From contig WGND01000011.1 of NCBI GenBank assembly GCA_016124805.1, forward strand, positions 1 through 64,000: a stretch of 64,000 bases of DNA. Direction: 5' to 3'. A program made the translations under genes and the position numbers. The notes under the pieces are model-generated. The model searched no databases. It saw only the letters and a program-made list of their open reading frames with translations, and had not been told where the DNA came from. The stretch comes from Hyphomicrobiales bacterium (lineage in GTDB: Bacteria > Pseudomonadota > Alphaproteobacteria > Parvibaculales > Parvibaculaceae). Shown piece by piece: positions 48,220 to 59,662 of this stretch. How positions within the stretch are numbered: position 1 is the stretch's first letter; each line of letters begins with the position of its first letter.

Positions 48220-49611
48220 TCAGGTCTTGATCCGGAGGTGAAAACTTTTGGGACGCGTTAGCGCTTCATAGCCGACGGAGGAAAGCGTTGCGCCGCGACC
48301 TGTATCCTTGACGCCGGTCCAGGGCAATGACGGATCAAGATAATCACAGCGATTGAGGAAGAAGGTGCCGGTTTCGATCTCGTTGCCGATGGCTTCACCG
48401 GCGTCCTTGTCCTCGGTCCAGACAGAAGCTGTGAGGCCATAGGGGCTGTCATTCATGAGCGTGATGGCTTCGGCGTCGGATGTGACCTTCATGATGCCGA
48501 TGCAGGGACCGAATGTTTCCTCACGCATGACATCCATCTGGTGGTTCACATTCACGAGAACCTGCGGCGCGAGATATGGCGTGCCTTTCTCGGACGCGGG
48601 GAAGAGCTTTTCGTCAATCAGCGCTTTGGCACCGCTACGGATGGCTGATTCAATCTGTCCACGGACGAAGCTGGTGGCCGAGCTGCGCACCATGGGCCCA
48701 AGTGTGGTGGCCCCATCCAGCGGATTGCCAAGCTTGTATTTCTTTGTCAGATCGACAAAGCCCTCGACGAAATCATCATAGACATCGGCATGGACATAGA
48801 GTCGTTCCTTGCCGCAACAGGACTGGCCGGAATTGAAGAAAGCGCCATCGACCAGATTTTCAATGGCGAAGGGAATATTGGCGTCGCGGCGCACATAGGC
48901 CGGGTCCTTGCCGCCCAGTTCCAGCCCGATACCGATGAAACGCTCTGATGCGGCGCGGACAATGGCATGGCCACCTGAGACGGAGCCTGTGAAATTGACG
49001 AAATCGACGCGGCCGTCGGCAATCGTCCTTTCCGTCATTTCATGGCTCATATGGAGGAAGCTGAAGAGGCCTTTGGGGGCGCCGGCCTTTTCAAAGGCGG
49101 CAGCAAAGCGTTCAGACGCCAAAGCTGTCTGGGCCGAATGTTTCAGAATAACAGTATTGCCTGCCATGATGGCCGGGATCACCGAATTGACCGCGATCAG
49201 ATAGGGATAGTTCCAGGCGGCGATGGCAAAAACGACACCCAGCGGCTCGCGGCGGATATAGCGATTGAAGCCTTCCTTGGGGGTCTGCACCAGATCGCTA
49301 AGTGACTCTTCGGCTATCGAGATCATATACCGGGCGCGCTCTTCAAAGCCGCGCATTTCACCCGCGCCATAGGCGATGGGGCGGCCCATCTGCCAGGCGA
49401 TTTCGGGCACGATCTCATCGGTCATGGCGAGCATTTCATTCATGACGCGAAGGCAGAGATCGGCGCGCTCGGCAATGGTCGTACGCTTCCATTCGGCCTG
49501 GGCATCGCTTGCCTCGGCCAGTGCGGCATCCACTTCGCGCCATGTGGCAAGGGGTCGTTCGGCATAGATGGAACCGTCAACGGGGGAGATGATCTTCAGA
49601 GTTTCAGACAT
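48220..49611 (-). CDS. Aldehyde dehydrogenase
   Basis: A 463-residue NAD(P)-dependent aldehyde dehydrogenase. Motifs: AIAAWNYPYLIAVNSVIPA, NFTGSVSGGHAI, ELGGKDPAYV (catalytic glutamate) and FFNSGQSCCGKERLYV (catalytic cysteine in SCC), EETFGPCIGI. Substrate inferred from context only: it probably oxidises the aldehyde made by the adjacent Fe-ADH. Confidence 0.92.
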   Translation of the reverse strand: MSETLKIISPVDGSIYAERPLATWREVDAALAEASDAQAEWKRTTIAERADLCLRVMNEMLAMTDEIVPEIAWQMGRPIAYGAGEMRGFEERARYMISIAEESLSDLVQTPKEGFNRYIRREPLGVVFAIAAWNYPYLIAVNSVIPAIMAGNTVILKHSAQTALASERFAAAFEKAGAPKGLFSFLHMSHEMTERTIADGRVDFVNFTGSVSGGHAIVRAASERFIGIGLELGGKDPAYVRRDANIPFAIENLVDGAFFNSGQSCCGKERLYVHADVYDDFVEGFVDLTKKYKLGNPLDGATTLGPMVRSSATSFVRGQIESAIRSGAKALIDEKLFPASEKGTPYLAPQVLVNVNHQMDVMREETFGPCIGIMKVTSDAEAITLMNDSPYGLTASVWTEDKDAGEAIGNEIETGTFFLNRCDYLDPSLPWTGVKDTGRGATLSSVGYEALTRPKSFHLRIKT

Positions 49612-49643
49612 ATGACTTCTTCTGGTTGGGGGGTGTTATTTGG

Positions 49644-51023
49644 TTAGCCGCGTTCAAAGCCGCGCTGCACTTCCCAGTCGGTAACGCGGCGTTCATATTC
49701 CATCTGTTCCCAGCGTCCGGTGTGCAGATAGTGTTCGATGACTTCGTCCCCCATGCTGGCGCGCAGCATAGCCGCGTTTTCGAGTTCCGCCAGTGCGGCA
49801 TGAAGACTTTTTGGCAGCAATTTCACCTCTGCGCTGGCATAGGCATCGCCGGTGAATTCGGGTTCAAGTTGCAGTTTGTTTTCGATGCCATTCAGGCCAG
49901 CCGCCAGCAGGGCGCTGTAGGCGAGATAGGGATTGAGGTCGGCACCCCCGATGCGGCATTCGATGCGAAGGCTTTTGCCCGAGCCGCACATGCGGAAGCC
50001 GGCCGTGCGGTTGTCATTGGACCAGACGATATTGGTTGGCGCGAAGGACCCATTGACGAAGCGCTTGTAGGAATTGACGTTCGGCGCAAGGAAATAGCAC
50101 AGCGATGCGGCGTGCTTGATCTGACCGGCCAGAAACTGTTTGCACATGTCGGACATGCCGTGGGTCTGGCTTTGCGGGTCGAAGAAATGGGCGGTCTTGT
50201 CCTGTTCGTCCCAGAGCGACATGTGGATGTGGCAGGAGGAACCCGCAAGGTCATAATTCCATTTGGCCATGAAAGTGGCTGCCTTGCCGTGGAGATGGGC
50301 CATTTCCTTGATGCCGTTTTTCATCAGCACATGACGGTCGGCCATCTCCAGCGCTTCGGCATACCGGATGTTGATTTCTTCCTGACCGGGACCCCATTCG
50401 CCTTTGGAGTTTTCCACCGGGATGCCGGCACCTTCCAGTCCGTTGCGGATGGCGCGCATGATGGCCTCTTCCTTGGTGGTACCAAGGATGTGGTAATCCT
50501 GAATGTAGGTACTGGCTGTCTTGAGGTCACGATAGTTTTTGTCGTGGGCAGCTTCATAGCTCTCGTTGAAGAGATAGAACTCAAGCTCGGAAGCCATGTT
50601 GGCTTTCATCTTCATGGCCGCCAAACGCTTCAACTGCTTTTTCAGCATGGCGCGCGGCGCGTGGGGCACGTCCTCGCCGTGGTGATCGAGCGTGTCGCAG
50701 AGCACGATGGCGGTACCGGGCAGCCATGGCACGAGACGCAGCGTGGCGAGATCGGGCTTCATGGCAAAATCGCCATAGCCCTTGGACCAGCTGGCGGCCT
50801 TGTAGCCGGGAACGGGCTCCATGTCGGTATCGACGGTCAGCAGATAGTTGCAGGCATGAGTTTCGTGAACGGCTGTGTCGAGAAAATAGCCAGCTGTCAT
50901 GCGCTTGCCGATGAGGCGGCCCTGCATGTCGGTCATGGCCATGATGACGGTATCGATGTCGCCGGCTGATGCGAGATTGGCCAGTTGATCGATGGTTAGT
51001 TTTCCGGGCAACGCATCCGACAT
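49644..51023 (-). CDS. Glutamine-synthetase-family gamma-glutamyl-amine ligase
   Basis: A 459-residue GS-like ligase. ATP and metal residues are in ASELEFYLF, ENSKGEWGPGQEEINIRY and AGSSCHIHMSL, and NRTAGFRMCGSGKSLRIECR follows. The Asp-rich N-terminus and the length fit the PuuA, IpuC and GlnA4 type, which joins glutamate to amines, rather than ammonium-assimilating GlnA with its adenylylation loop. AGGAGAG marks the start. The unit suggests glutamylation of an imported amine. Confidence 0.88.
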   Translation of the reverse strand: MSDALPGKLTIDQLANLASAGDIDTVIMAMTDMQGRLIGKRMTAGYFLDTAVHETHACNYLLTVDTDMEPVPGYKAASWSKGYGDFAMKPDLATLRLVPWLPGTAIVLCDTLDHHGEDVPHAPRAMLKKQLKRLAAMKMKANMASELEFYLFNESYEAAHDKNYRDLKTASTYIQDYHILGTTKEEAIMRAIRNGLEGAGIPVENSKGEWGPGQEEINIRYAEALEMADRHVLMKNGIKEMAHLHGKAATFMAKWNYDLAGSSCHIHMSLWDEQDKTAHFFDPQSQTHGMSDMCKQFLAGQIKHAASLCYFLAPNVNSYKRFVNGSFAPTNIVWSNDNRTAGFRMCGSGKSLRIECRIGGADLNPYLAYSALLAAGLNGIENKLQLEPEFTGDAYASAEVKLLPKSLHAALAELENAAMLRASMGDEVIEHYLHTGRWEQMEYERRVTDWEVQRGFERG

Positions 51024-51119
51024 TTATCTCTCCTTGAGACCAGAAAGGCTTATTTGGGCCTGCAAGTCATGAAAACAGCCATGGCTTGGCGGTGGTGACG
51101 CGACCCGTTTTGTGAAGGC

Positions 51120-51149
51120 GGGAGGGCATCACATGCGTGATGCCCTCCC
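51120..51149 (-). other. 13-bp hairpin between permease and ligase genes
   Basis: GGGAGGGCATCAC pairs perfectly with GTGATGCCCTCCC around a four-base loop. It lies 12 bases downstream of the permease stop and 96 bases upstream of the ligase ATG, all on the minus strand. No U-tract follows in that direction, so it is unlikely to be a simple terminator; it could protect the upstream mRNA end or attenuate downstream genes. Confidence 0.7.
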
Positions 51150-51161
51150 ATGTTCAAGAAT

Positions 51162-52703
51162 TTATTCAGCTGCGACTGCAGCTTCAGCAGCCGCAATTTC
51201 GGACTGCCGCTTGGCGATGAGATCACCGATAGGCGGCCCCTGAAAGCGGCGGTTCTCAAATACCACCCAGACGATGGCCGTCAGGATCAGGAAGCCAATG
51301 GTTATTTCCAGTGCCCAATCATTGGGTGGCTGTACGCCGATGACAAAGATCAACGCCATGGCAACAAGGGAGAGCAGGGCAAATAATGTGTAGAGCCCGC
51401 GACCCATATTCCATGGTCCCATTTTTGGCCATTTGTCACCACCATAGGTAAACAGACCGAGCGTGATTGGGATGATAAAGGAGAAAAACAGGAAGATAAC
51501 CGTACAGGAGACCACAATGGCGTAGGCCGAAGCCCCAGCGATGGTGATAAGCGATGTGCCCCACACAAAGAGCACCGCAAGCGTCGCGCCAGTCCAGATT
51601 GCATTGACTGGTGTGCGAAGCGTTGGACTTACCTTTGAAAGTGCGGAAGAGAAAGGTAGTCCGCCATCTCTCGAGAAAGCAAAGATCATGCGCGACACCG
51701 ATGTCACCGTCGCCAGACCGCAGAGAAACTGCGAAATGAATATGGCGAGATAGAGTGCTTGCTTGACCTGTGGATTAACCTGGGTGTCCATGGCCCAGAA
51801 GAAGACATTCCAGCCCTGCAAGGCCGCATCATCCATATTGGGGATCATGAGGACGAAAGAGCAGAGCATGATGTAGCCGAAAACGGCAGCCCATACGACA
51901 GACATTACAATGCCACGGGGTACGCGATGCGCGGCACCGATGGTTTCTTCTGACGTGTGCGCTGAGGCGTCATAGCCGGTGATGGTGTAGATCGGCATCA
52001 GCAGACCCAGCAGGAAGACCCAGCCACCGGAAACCTGTGGCCAGACACCGCCGCCTGCATCACCCGAATAATTGGAGAAGGTGAAAAGACGCGAAATGTC
52101 CAAGCTGGGCGCTGAGTAGAGGCAAACCCCGGCCAGAACGAGTGCGGTTACAAAGATCAGATAGCCGGAAAAGTCGGTCAACAATGCTGTCAGCCGGATG
52201 CCCATGTGATTGATGATTGCTTGAATGCCTGTCAGCACGACGAGGAACAGAACTCTCACCGTGATTGTATCTTCCATGCCAAAATAGGCACCAAAGGCAC
52301 CGAAAAAGAAATAGTAAGTGCCGACATTGATGGCCCCGAGAACAGTGACAAGGCCGAGCAAGTTGAACCAGGCGGTAACCCAGCCGGAGAAACGATTGCC
52401 AAGGATTGAGCCCCAGTGATAGAGGCCGCCTGCGGTTGGATATGCAGAAGAGATTTGCGCCATTGCCAAGGCGAAGACACCGGAAATGGCACAGCCAAGC
52501 GGCCACCCAATACCGATTGCGGCACCACCGGCGCCCGATGTTGCCTGAGCCAGCGAATTGATGCCGCCAGACAGGATGCAGATGATTGAAAATGAAATGG
52601 CGAAGTTGGAGAACCCGCCCATGCCGCGTTTCAACTCCTGAGCATATCCCATGGAGTGAAGCAGCTTAACGTCTTCCGTGATGTCGTTATGATTTGCGCT
52701 CAT
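51162..52703 (-). CDS. APC-superfamily amino acid/amine permease
   Basis: A 513-residue permease with about twelve membrane spans. LKRGMGGFSNFAISFSIICILSGG marks the first span, with the GTYYFFFGAFGAYFG, AHTSEET and SRDGGLPFS motifs of the amino acid-polyamine-organocation group. ATG 52703 follows GAGGGG and gives the usual N-terminus; the longer frame lacks one. Neighbours suggest uptake of an amino alcohol or diamine. Confidence 0.88.
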   Translation of the reverse strand: MSANHNDITEDVKLLHSMGYAQELKRGMGGFSNFAISFSIICILSGGINSLAQATSGAGGAAIGIGWPLGCAISGVFALAMAQISSAYPTAGGLYHWGSILGNRFSGWVTAWFNLLGLVTVLGAINVGTYYFFFGAFGAYFGMEDTITVRVLFLVVLTGIQAIINHMGIRLTALLTDFSGYLIFVTALVLAGVCLYSAPSLDISRLFTFSNYSGDAGGGVWPQVSGGWVFLLGLLMPIYTITGYDASAHTSEETIGAAHRVPRGIVMSVVWAAVFGYIMLCSFVLMIPNMDDAALQGWNVFFWAMDTQVNPQVKQALYLAIFISQFLCGLATVTSVSRMIFAFSRDGGLPFSSALSKVSPTLRTPVNAIWTGATLAVLFVWGTSLITIAGASAYAIVVSCTVIFLFFSFIIPITLGLFTYGGDKWPKMGPWNMGRGLYTLFALLSLVAMALIFVIGVQPPNDWALEITIGFLILTAIVWVVFENRRFQGPPIGDLIAKRQSEIAAAEAAVAAE

Positions 52704-53122
52704 CGTCCCCTCATTTGATAAAGTCATTGAAGCTAAATCTGGAAAGGAATGCCCGTACCAGTAACGGACAGGAAGGGACGTACAGCCAAGGCGCGCCGGA
52801 TTTACCGTTGCCCCATGCACAACTCCGTTCTCAATTTTTGGCTGAACAGGTTCATGAAATCAGCCCCCAAGGGCTCCTTACGTACTTCTCTGTTCGGGAA
52901 GCTTGCACGGTTTCAGGACTCATTTCATCAGGATTGTGAAATAAATCGGTCATGTTTGTGCTATTTTTTAAACTGGTTGAGGCGCCCGCCGCACCACCGG
53001 TCGATCGCCGCCCCGCCATTCGAGCGATTGATTGACGTGGCGGGCATGGCCCCACAGACTTCGCGCCTGATTCGACCTATTGGGGCAACAGGATGGCCGG
53101 GCTTGAGGGGGTTGGTGATTTC
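52704..53122. other. Divergent intergenic region, permease and mipZ
   Basis: About 420 bases with no supported gene. Both transcription units must start here. I see an AT-rich tract at about 52930-52975 and a short hairpin (AGCCC/GGGCT, near 52862-52876), but no -35/-10 pair good enough to call, and no sigma-54 site. A short possible leader peptide frame exists on the minus strand and is not supported. Confidence 0.35.
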
Positions 53123-53974
53123 ATGAATGAAGCAGTGTCGGAGCGCAGGACGGCTCATGTCATTGTTCTGGGGAACGAGAAGGGCGGGTCCGGCAAGACG
53201 ACGACCGCCATGCATCTCATCTCCATGCTCCTGCATGAGGGGTTCAAGGTCGGCTCGATTGATCTCGACAGTCGCCAACGATCGCTCACCCGTTATATCG
53301 AAAACCGCAAAGGCTGGGCGGACGCCAACAATGTCAAGCTGCTGATGCCTGATCATCATGTGATTGCGCGCGCTCAAGGGGAAACCGTGAGCGAGGTCAG
53401 GGACGCGGAGAAGGCCGAATTCGATGGCGTGATGGCGCGCCTGAAAGTCGAAAATGATTTCGTCGTGATCGACTCGCCGGGCAGTGACACGCCGCTTTCG
53501 CGTATCGGCCATGCCATGGCGGATACGCTGGTGACGCCGATGAATGACAGCTTTGTCGATTTCGACCTGATCGGCCGGGTGGACCCGCAGACCTATCGCA
53601 TCAAGGGGCCGAGCCTTTACAGCGAGATGGTGTGGGAGAGCCGTAAGCGCCGCCTGATGGCCGACGGGGGCGAGATCGACTGGGTGGTGATGCGCAACCG
53701 ACTGTCGCATCTGGATGCCAAGAACAAGCGCCGCGTGGAATCCGTTCTTGAAGATCTTTCACAAAGGATTGGCTTCCGGCTGGCGCCGGGTTTTGGTGAG
53801 CGCGTGATTTTCCGCGAGATGTTTCCCTCCGGCCTGACGCTGCTTGATCTGCGATCAGAAGGTGTGGATACGAGCCTCTCCATGTCACATGTGGCGGCAC
53901 GGGCCGAGGTGCGGGCGCTGATGGATACGCTCAACCTGCCCTTGGATGCGCAGGCTCAGCACAGCTCGCGCTGA
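53123..53974 (+). CDS. mipZ: Division plane positioning ATPase MipZ
   Basis: A 283-residue ParA/MinD-type ATPase. The deviant Walker A is GNEKGGSGKTT (18-27) and LIDLDSRQRSLTRYIENR matches the MipZ family; VVIDSPGSDTPLSRIGHA and VTPMNDSFVDFDLIGRVDP are signature. In Caulobacter MipZ binds ParB and inhibits FtsZ near the poles. ATG 53123 follows GAGGGGG; an earlier ATG at 53093 adds 10 residues. Ends overlapping the next gene tail to tail by 19 bases. Confidence 0.93.
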   Translation: MNEAVSERRTAHVIVLGNEKGGSGKTTTAMHLISMLLHEGFKVGSIDLDSRQRSLTRYIENRKGWADANNVKLLMPDHHVIARAQGETVSEVRDAEKAEFDGVMARLKVENDFVVIDSPGSDTPLSRIGHAMADTLVTPMNDSFVDFDLIGRVDPQTYRIKGPSLYSEMVWESRKRRLMADGGEIDWVVMRNRLSHLDAKNKRRVESVLEDLSQRIGFRLAPGFGERVIFREMFPSGLTLLDLRSEGVDTSLSMSHVAARAEVRALMDTLNLPLDAQAQHSSR

Positions 53975-54543
53975 AAACGCTTCAGGGTATCTTGGATGAA
54001 GCGGACACGCTGCGCGACCGGTGCCTGCGGGACGTCAATCATTTCATAGCCGAGTGACTCATAGGCGCGTTTCAGCGCGACATCCGTTTCGACGACTTCC
54101 TGCCAGCTCTGTTTTCGCTCTGAATCCGTTTCATAAATCTCGACCCATGGCGGGCAGATGAAACAGTGATTGTTGTAGCGATGGTTTGTGCAGGCTTCTG
54201 AGAGGGCATGGGGCACTGTTAGACCTATAAGGGTAAGATATCCCAGAATGTCGGGCAGGCCGCGGTCAAAGAAGATCTGTTCGTCTGACGCTTGCTGATC
54301 ACGGTAGCCTGTCAGTTCCCGCGCCAGCATTTCTTCGGCATAGAGAGTCGGATCGACCCATGGCAAGGCGCGGCCGGCACACTGCATCTGTTCCTTGATG
54401 AGGGCCCGGGCGACTTCGCCGGATGTGCGGAAACCCTCGCGCGCCAGCGCTTCGATGAGGGTCGTCTTGCCGGTGCCCGGGCCACCGGTGATGAGGATGA
54501 AATTTTCTTTCTGGATGGACACGGATTTGTTCCTGTCAGACAT
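53956..54543 (-). CDS. AAA_28-type small ATPase (NadR/Ttd14-like)
   Basis: A 195-residue P-loop protein. Walker A GGPGTGKTT (20-28), then FRTSGEVARALIKEQ, FFDRGLPDILGY and the basic C-terminal RVRFIQDTLKRF region match the AAA_28 family. Reported relatives bind GTP or phosphoinositides or act as kinases; bacterial role is unclear. ATG 54543 was chosen; an upstream start adds 15 low-complexity residues. Confidence 0.8.
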   Translation of the reverse strand: MSDRNKSVSIQKENFILITGGPGTGKTTLIEALAREGFRTSGEVARALIKEQMQCAGRALPWVDPTLYAEEMLARELTGYRDQQASDEQIFFDRGLPDILGYLTLIGLTVPHALSEACTNHRYNNHCFICPPWVEIYETDSERKQSWQEVVETDVALKRAYESLGYEMIDVPQAPVAQRVRFIQDTLKRFQRELC

Positions 54544-54663
54544 GGAGCCACAGGGCGCAGGCCACCGCGAGCAGTGCCGCGATGGCATAACGACAGCGGC
54601 TTGATGCCACTGCAGAGACTTTGAGGATGGTGTGGAGGGCTTATGAGCGTAAGGCGCTGGGTG

Positions 54664-56268
54664 TCAGCCGCGGTCGTTCTTGCGATCCGTTGCGGCCTGC
54701 TTGGGCAGGGTCCAGTTTTCCGGCGGAATGGCGATGCAGGAAATCGCCTGACGGGCCAGACGACCACAGGCATTGCGAGCGGCGTCTTCACCGGTGAAGC
54801 CGCCGAAACGCGAGCGGTAAAGCATCTTGTTGTCGGCGGTCTTGACGGGAATGGTCACCGGTACAGCCTTGCCGAGCTCGGTGGGGGCGGCGCGCAGGGC
54901 ATCACGAATACGGTCTACGGCATCGGCCTGATCGGCATAGGCACCGATCTGGATGACCCATGTTCCCTGCGGGATGAGGGGGTCGCCTGAGCGCCAGGCA
55001 TCCTTGCCGGGGCCTGCGGTTGGCGCCGAGCTGCGCAGTGCGAGCGCGCCTTCCTGCATATTGCCTTCGCTGGCCTGTGCAGGTGTCACGATGAGGTTAC
55101 CCAGCTCACGGCCGACGGAGCGAACGGGGCCTTCAGCTGTCTTGTAGGCCGCGAGTGCATAGGCCGTTGCGCGATCCATGGGCGCGGCTGCCGGCTTGGC
55201 AGGTGCGGCAGTTGCCAGAACGGTTGGCTGGGGCGCGGCATAGGTTTCTTCGTCGGGGTCACGTTCATCGCTGGCTGCCAGCAGGGCATCGAGACCATCG
55301 CGATCATAGACGGCGAGATCGGCGGGCTTGCTGACCGGGCGGGGGACATCGGCCAGTGAGGCAAATTGTGTTGTCGAGCGGGCGTTGCCATTCATCGCGA
55401 CGGCACGCGGCATGGCGCGATCCAGAATCTGGACCATATGCTTGTCGCGGGAGCGCGAAGTCTTGCCGCCCATCACGACACCGATGACCCATTTGTTGTC
55501 GCGTTCGACAACGGCAGTCAGGTTGAAGCCCGAGGCATTGGTGTAGCCGGTCTTGAGGCCCGTGACGCCTTCGTAGCGGCCAAGAAGATGATTGTGGTTC
55601 TTCATCGAACGGCTGTTATAGACAAAGGTCTCGGTCGAGAAATAGCGGTAATATTGGGGAAAATCATCATGGATTCGCTTGGCCAGGGTGGCCATGTCGC
55701 GCGCCGTGGTTGTCTGCTGCTTGTTGGGCAGGCCGGAAGCGTTTTTGAAACGGGTGCGGCTCATGCCCAGTTCGCGCGCTTTGGATGTCATGCGCGAGGC
55801 AAAGGTGCTTTCCGAACCGCCGACATATTCGGCGACGGCTACGGCAATGTCGTTGGCCGATTTGGTGACCAGCGCCAGAATGGCGTCTTCCACCTTGATG
55901 GTCTGACCGGGCTTGAGACCCAGCTTTGACGGCGCCTGCGCGGCGGCATGGGCGGAAATGGGGATGCGGCTTGTGAGCTTGATCTTGCCTGACTCAAGGC
56001 GCTCGAACAGCAGGTAAAGGGTCATCACCTTGGTGAGCGAGGCGGGATAGACTTCCGAGTCGGCGTTATCTGAATAGAGGACTTTGCCGCTATAGGCGTC
56101 CATGACGAAGGCGGCCTGGCGGGGTTTGGCAAAGGCAGGTGCTGAAAGCAGAAGGGTTGTTGCAAGAAGGGCGAGGCCCATGGTCAGGCCAAGGGAGACA
56201 CATCGTCCAGCTGCCCTGCTCACAAAGTTGGAGCCGCGACCTACGCTGAAGTGCGCTGAATTCGCCAT
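54664..56268 (-). CDS. D-alanyl-D-alanine carboxypeptidase with SPOR domain
   Basis: A 534-residue, periplasmic peptidoglycan enzyme (DacA/DacF type) trimming pentapeptide side chains. A signal peptide covers about residues 21-47 (end ...APAFA). The active site motifs are SLTK at 77-80, SAN at 137-139 and KTG at 239-241. A long Ala/Pro linker leads to a SPOR domain near 445-525 (GTWVIQIGAYADQADAVDR), which binds denuded glycan at the septum. ATG 56268 gives a normal leader. Confidence 0.92.
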   Translation of the reverse strand: MANSAHFSVGRGSNFVSRAAGRCVSLGLTMGLALLATTLLLSAPAFAKPRQAAFVMDAYSGKVLYSDNADSEVYPASLTKVMTLYLLFERLESGKIKLTSRIPISAHAAAQAPSKLGLKPGQTIKVEDAILALVTKSANDIAVAVAEYVGGSESTFASRMTSKARELGMSRTRFKNASGLPNKQQTTTARDMATLAKRIHDDFPQYYRYFSTETFVYNSRSMKNHNHLLGRYEGVTGLKTGYTNASGFNLTAVVERDNKWVIGVVMGGKTSRSRDKHMVQILDRAMPRAVAMNGNARSTTQFASLADVPRPVSKPADLAVYDRDGLDALLAASDERDPDEETYAAPQPTVLATAAPAKPAAAPMDRATAYALAAYKTAEGPVRSVGRELGNLIVTPAQASEGNMQEGALALRSSAPTAGPGKDAWRSGDPLIPQGTWVIQIGAYADQADAVDRIRDALRAAPTELGKAVPVTIPVKTADNKMLYRSRFGGFTGEDAARNACGRLARQAISCIAIPPENWTLPKQAATDRKNDRG

Positions 56269-56334
56269 TTTTCGAACGACCCCCGTAGAAATGAGACCTA
56301 ACCCCTCAGGTCCCCGCACTCATAATCTCCCGAA

Positions 56335-56363
56335 AGTGTAGCGAAGAGAACACAGTTTGCGAA
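56335..56363 (-). promoter_or_regulatory. Candidate sigma-70 promoter of the carboxypeptidase gene
   Basis: Read on the minus strand, TTCGCA and TACACT are separated by 17 bases, each matching four of six consensus positions. The start codon is 67 bases downstream of the -10. Moderate match only. Confidence 0.35.
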
Positions 56364-56685
56364 GCCCCCGAAGGTGCGAAAGAGGCCAAAAAACGTCGTT
56401 ATTTCGGTTAGTTGGCCTTATTTTCCACAATACCGGGGAGTTATTACTAAAATGTTAATAAAATTAGGATTTTGTTAACCCACTTGAACCCTGGGCCAAA
56501 TGGGAGTCCGTCGCCGGGCAAAAAGTCGGTCGATGATTCGGTGCGCGCCGCGTGCCGGTGTTGTGGCCGCGTCGCGAAGCGGCTTCCGGATGGTCGGGAA
56601 CGCCCGGTCGGCGCTCCGGCATTGTCATAATCACATCAGTTTGGAGATTCCGGCTGAAACTTGCGGTGTTGGACGCATTGGGCCT

Positions 56686-56714
56686 TTGAATTCTTTCACG
56701 TTCCACTATGTAAT
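56686..56714 (+). promoter_or_regulatory. Candidate sigma-70 promoter of clpS-clpA
   Basis: TTGAAT (56686-56691) and TGTAAT (56709-56714), 17 bases apart, match four and five of six consensus bases. The leader from here to the clpS ATG would be about 140 bases. No convincing RpoH promoter was seen. Confidence 0.45.
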
Positions 56715-56719
56715 AGTGG
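56703..56719. promoter_or_regulatory. Palindrome overlapping the clpS -10 element
   Basis: CCACTAT-GTA-ATAGTGG is a perfect 7-bp inverted repeat with a three-base spacer; TGTAAT, the proposed -10, lies inside it. This is how a repressor site is often placed. The binding protein, if any, is unknown. Confidence 0.4.
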
Positions 56720-56859
56720 GTGCGGCATTGCCGACTGGAAACTCTGTTGCGAAAATTTTTCGCCTTTCAGGAAAGGGTTCCGGCTGAGATTTAATATGAC
56801 GGTGTCTGGTCTGCGCTGCCTCAAGCGCTGCAGGACAAAGTGAAGAAACAGGACCGGCT

Positions 56860-57195
56860 ATGGCGGACGATATCAGGCGTGGGGATGACGATGATGACGG
56901 TGTGAACACCGGCCTCATCACAAAAACCAGACCCAAGACCAAGAAGCCTTCGCTCTACAAGGTTCTCCTGCTGAATGATGATTACACTCCCATGGAGTTC
57001 GTCATTCATGTTTTGGAGCGGTTTTTCTACAAGGGTCGGGAAGATGCGACCCAAATTATGCTCCATGTGCATCAACATGGCGTCGGGGTCTGCGGCCTCT
57101 ATACTTATGAGGTCGCCGAGACCAAGGTGACACTGGTGATGGACTTTGCAAGGCAGCACGAACATCCGCTGCAATGCACGATGGAGAGAGAGTAG
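56860..57195 (+). CDS. clpS: ATP-dependent Clp protease adaptor ClpS
   Basis: A 111-residue N-end-rule adaptor that passes substrates to ClpAP. The signature [20 protein letters not shown] holds the acidic and hydrophobic residues that grip N-terminal leucine, phenylalanine, tyrosine or tryptophan; [20 protein letters not shown] follows. The N-terminus has a run of aspartate (DDDDD). Immediately upstream of clpA (39 bases). Confidence 0.95.
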   Translation: MADDIRRGDDDDDGVNTGLITKTRPKTKKPSLYKVLLLNDDYTPMEFVIHVLERFFYKGREDATQIMLHVHQHGVGVCGLYTYEVAETKVTLVMDFARQHEHPLQCTMERE

Positions 57196-57234
57196 CGTGT
57201 CTAGGCTGTAGGTCAGCAGAAGGGAAGGTCTCTA

Positions 57235-59625
<2,391 letters not shown>

Positions 59626-59662
59626 GCCCTGATCCGGGTTATAAGTGACGATGAAACTTGCG

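Larger units (their letters stand above)
56269..56859. other. Long region between the carboxypeptidase and clpS
   Basis: 590 bases with no credible gene. It holds an A/T-rich block at 56430-56480, two copies of TTCCGGCTGA (56648-56657 and 56778-56787), the perfect palindrome GCGAAAATTTTTCGC at 56749-56763, and a candidate clpS promoter. A frame of 95 codons at 56500-56787 resembles no family and is rejected. Any small RNA here would need expression data. Confidence 0.4.

Noticed and set aside
49626-50969. 447-codon plus-strand frame across the glutamine-synthetase-like gene
   Set aside because: The minus-strand gene has clear catalytic motifs; the plus frame has none.
52749-53126. 125-codon frame upstream of mipZ
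   Set aside because: No similarity or ribosome site; it crosses an AT-rich stretch more likely to hold promoters.
56500-56787. 95-codon frame upstream of clpS
   Set aside because: Composition is arginine-rich and irregular, and it covers the candidate promoter and palindromes.
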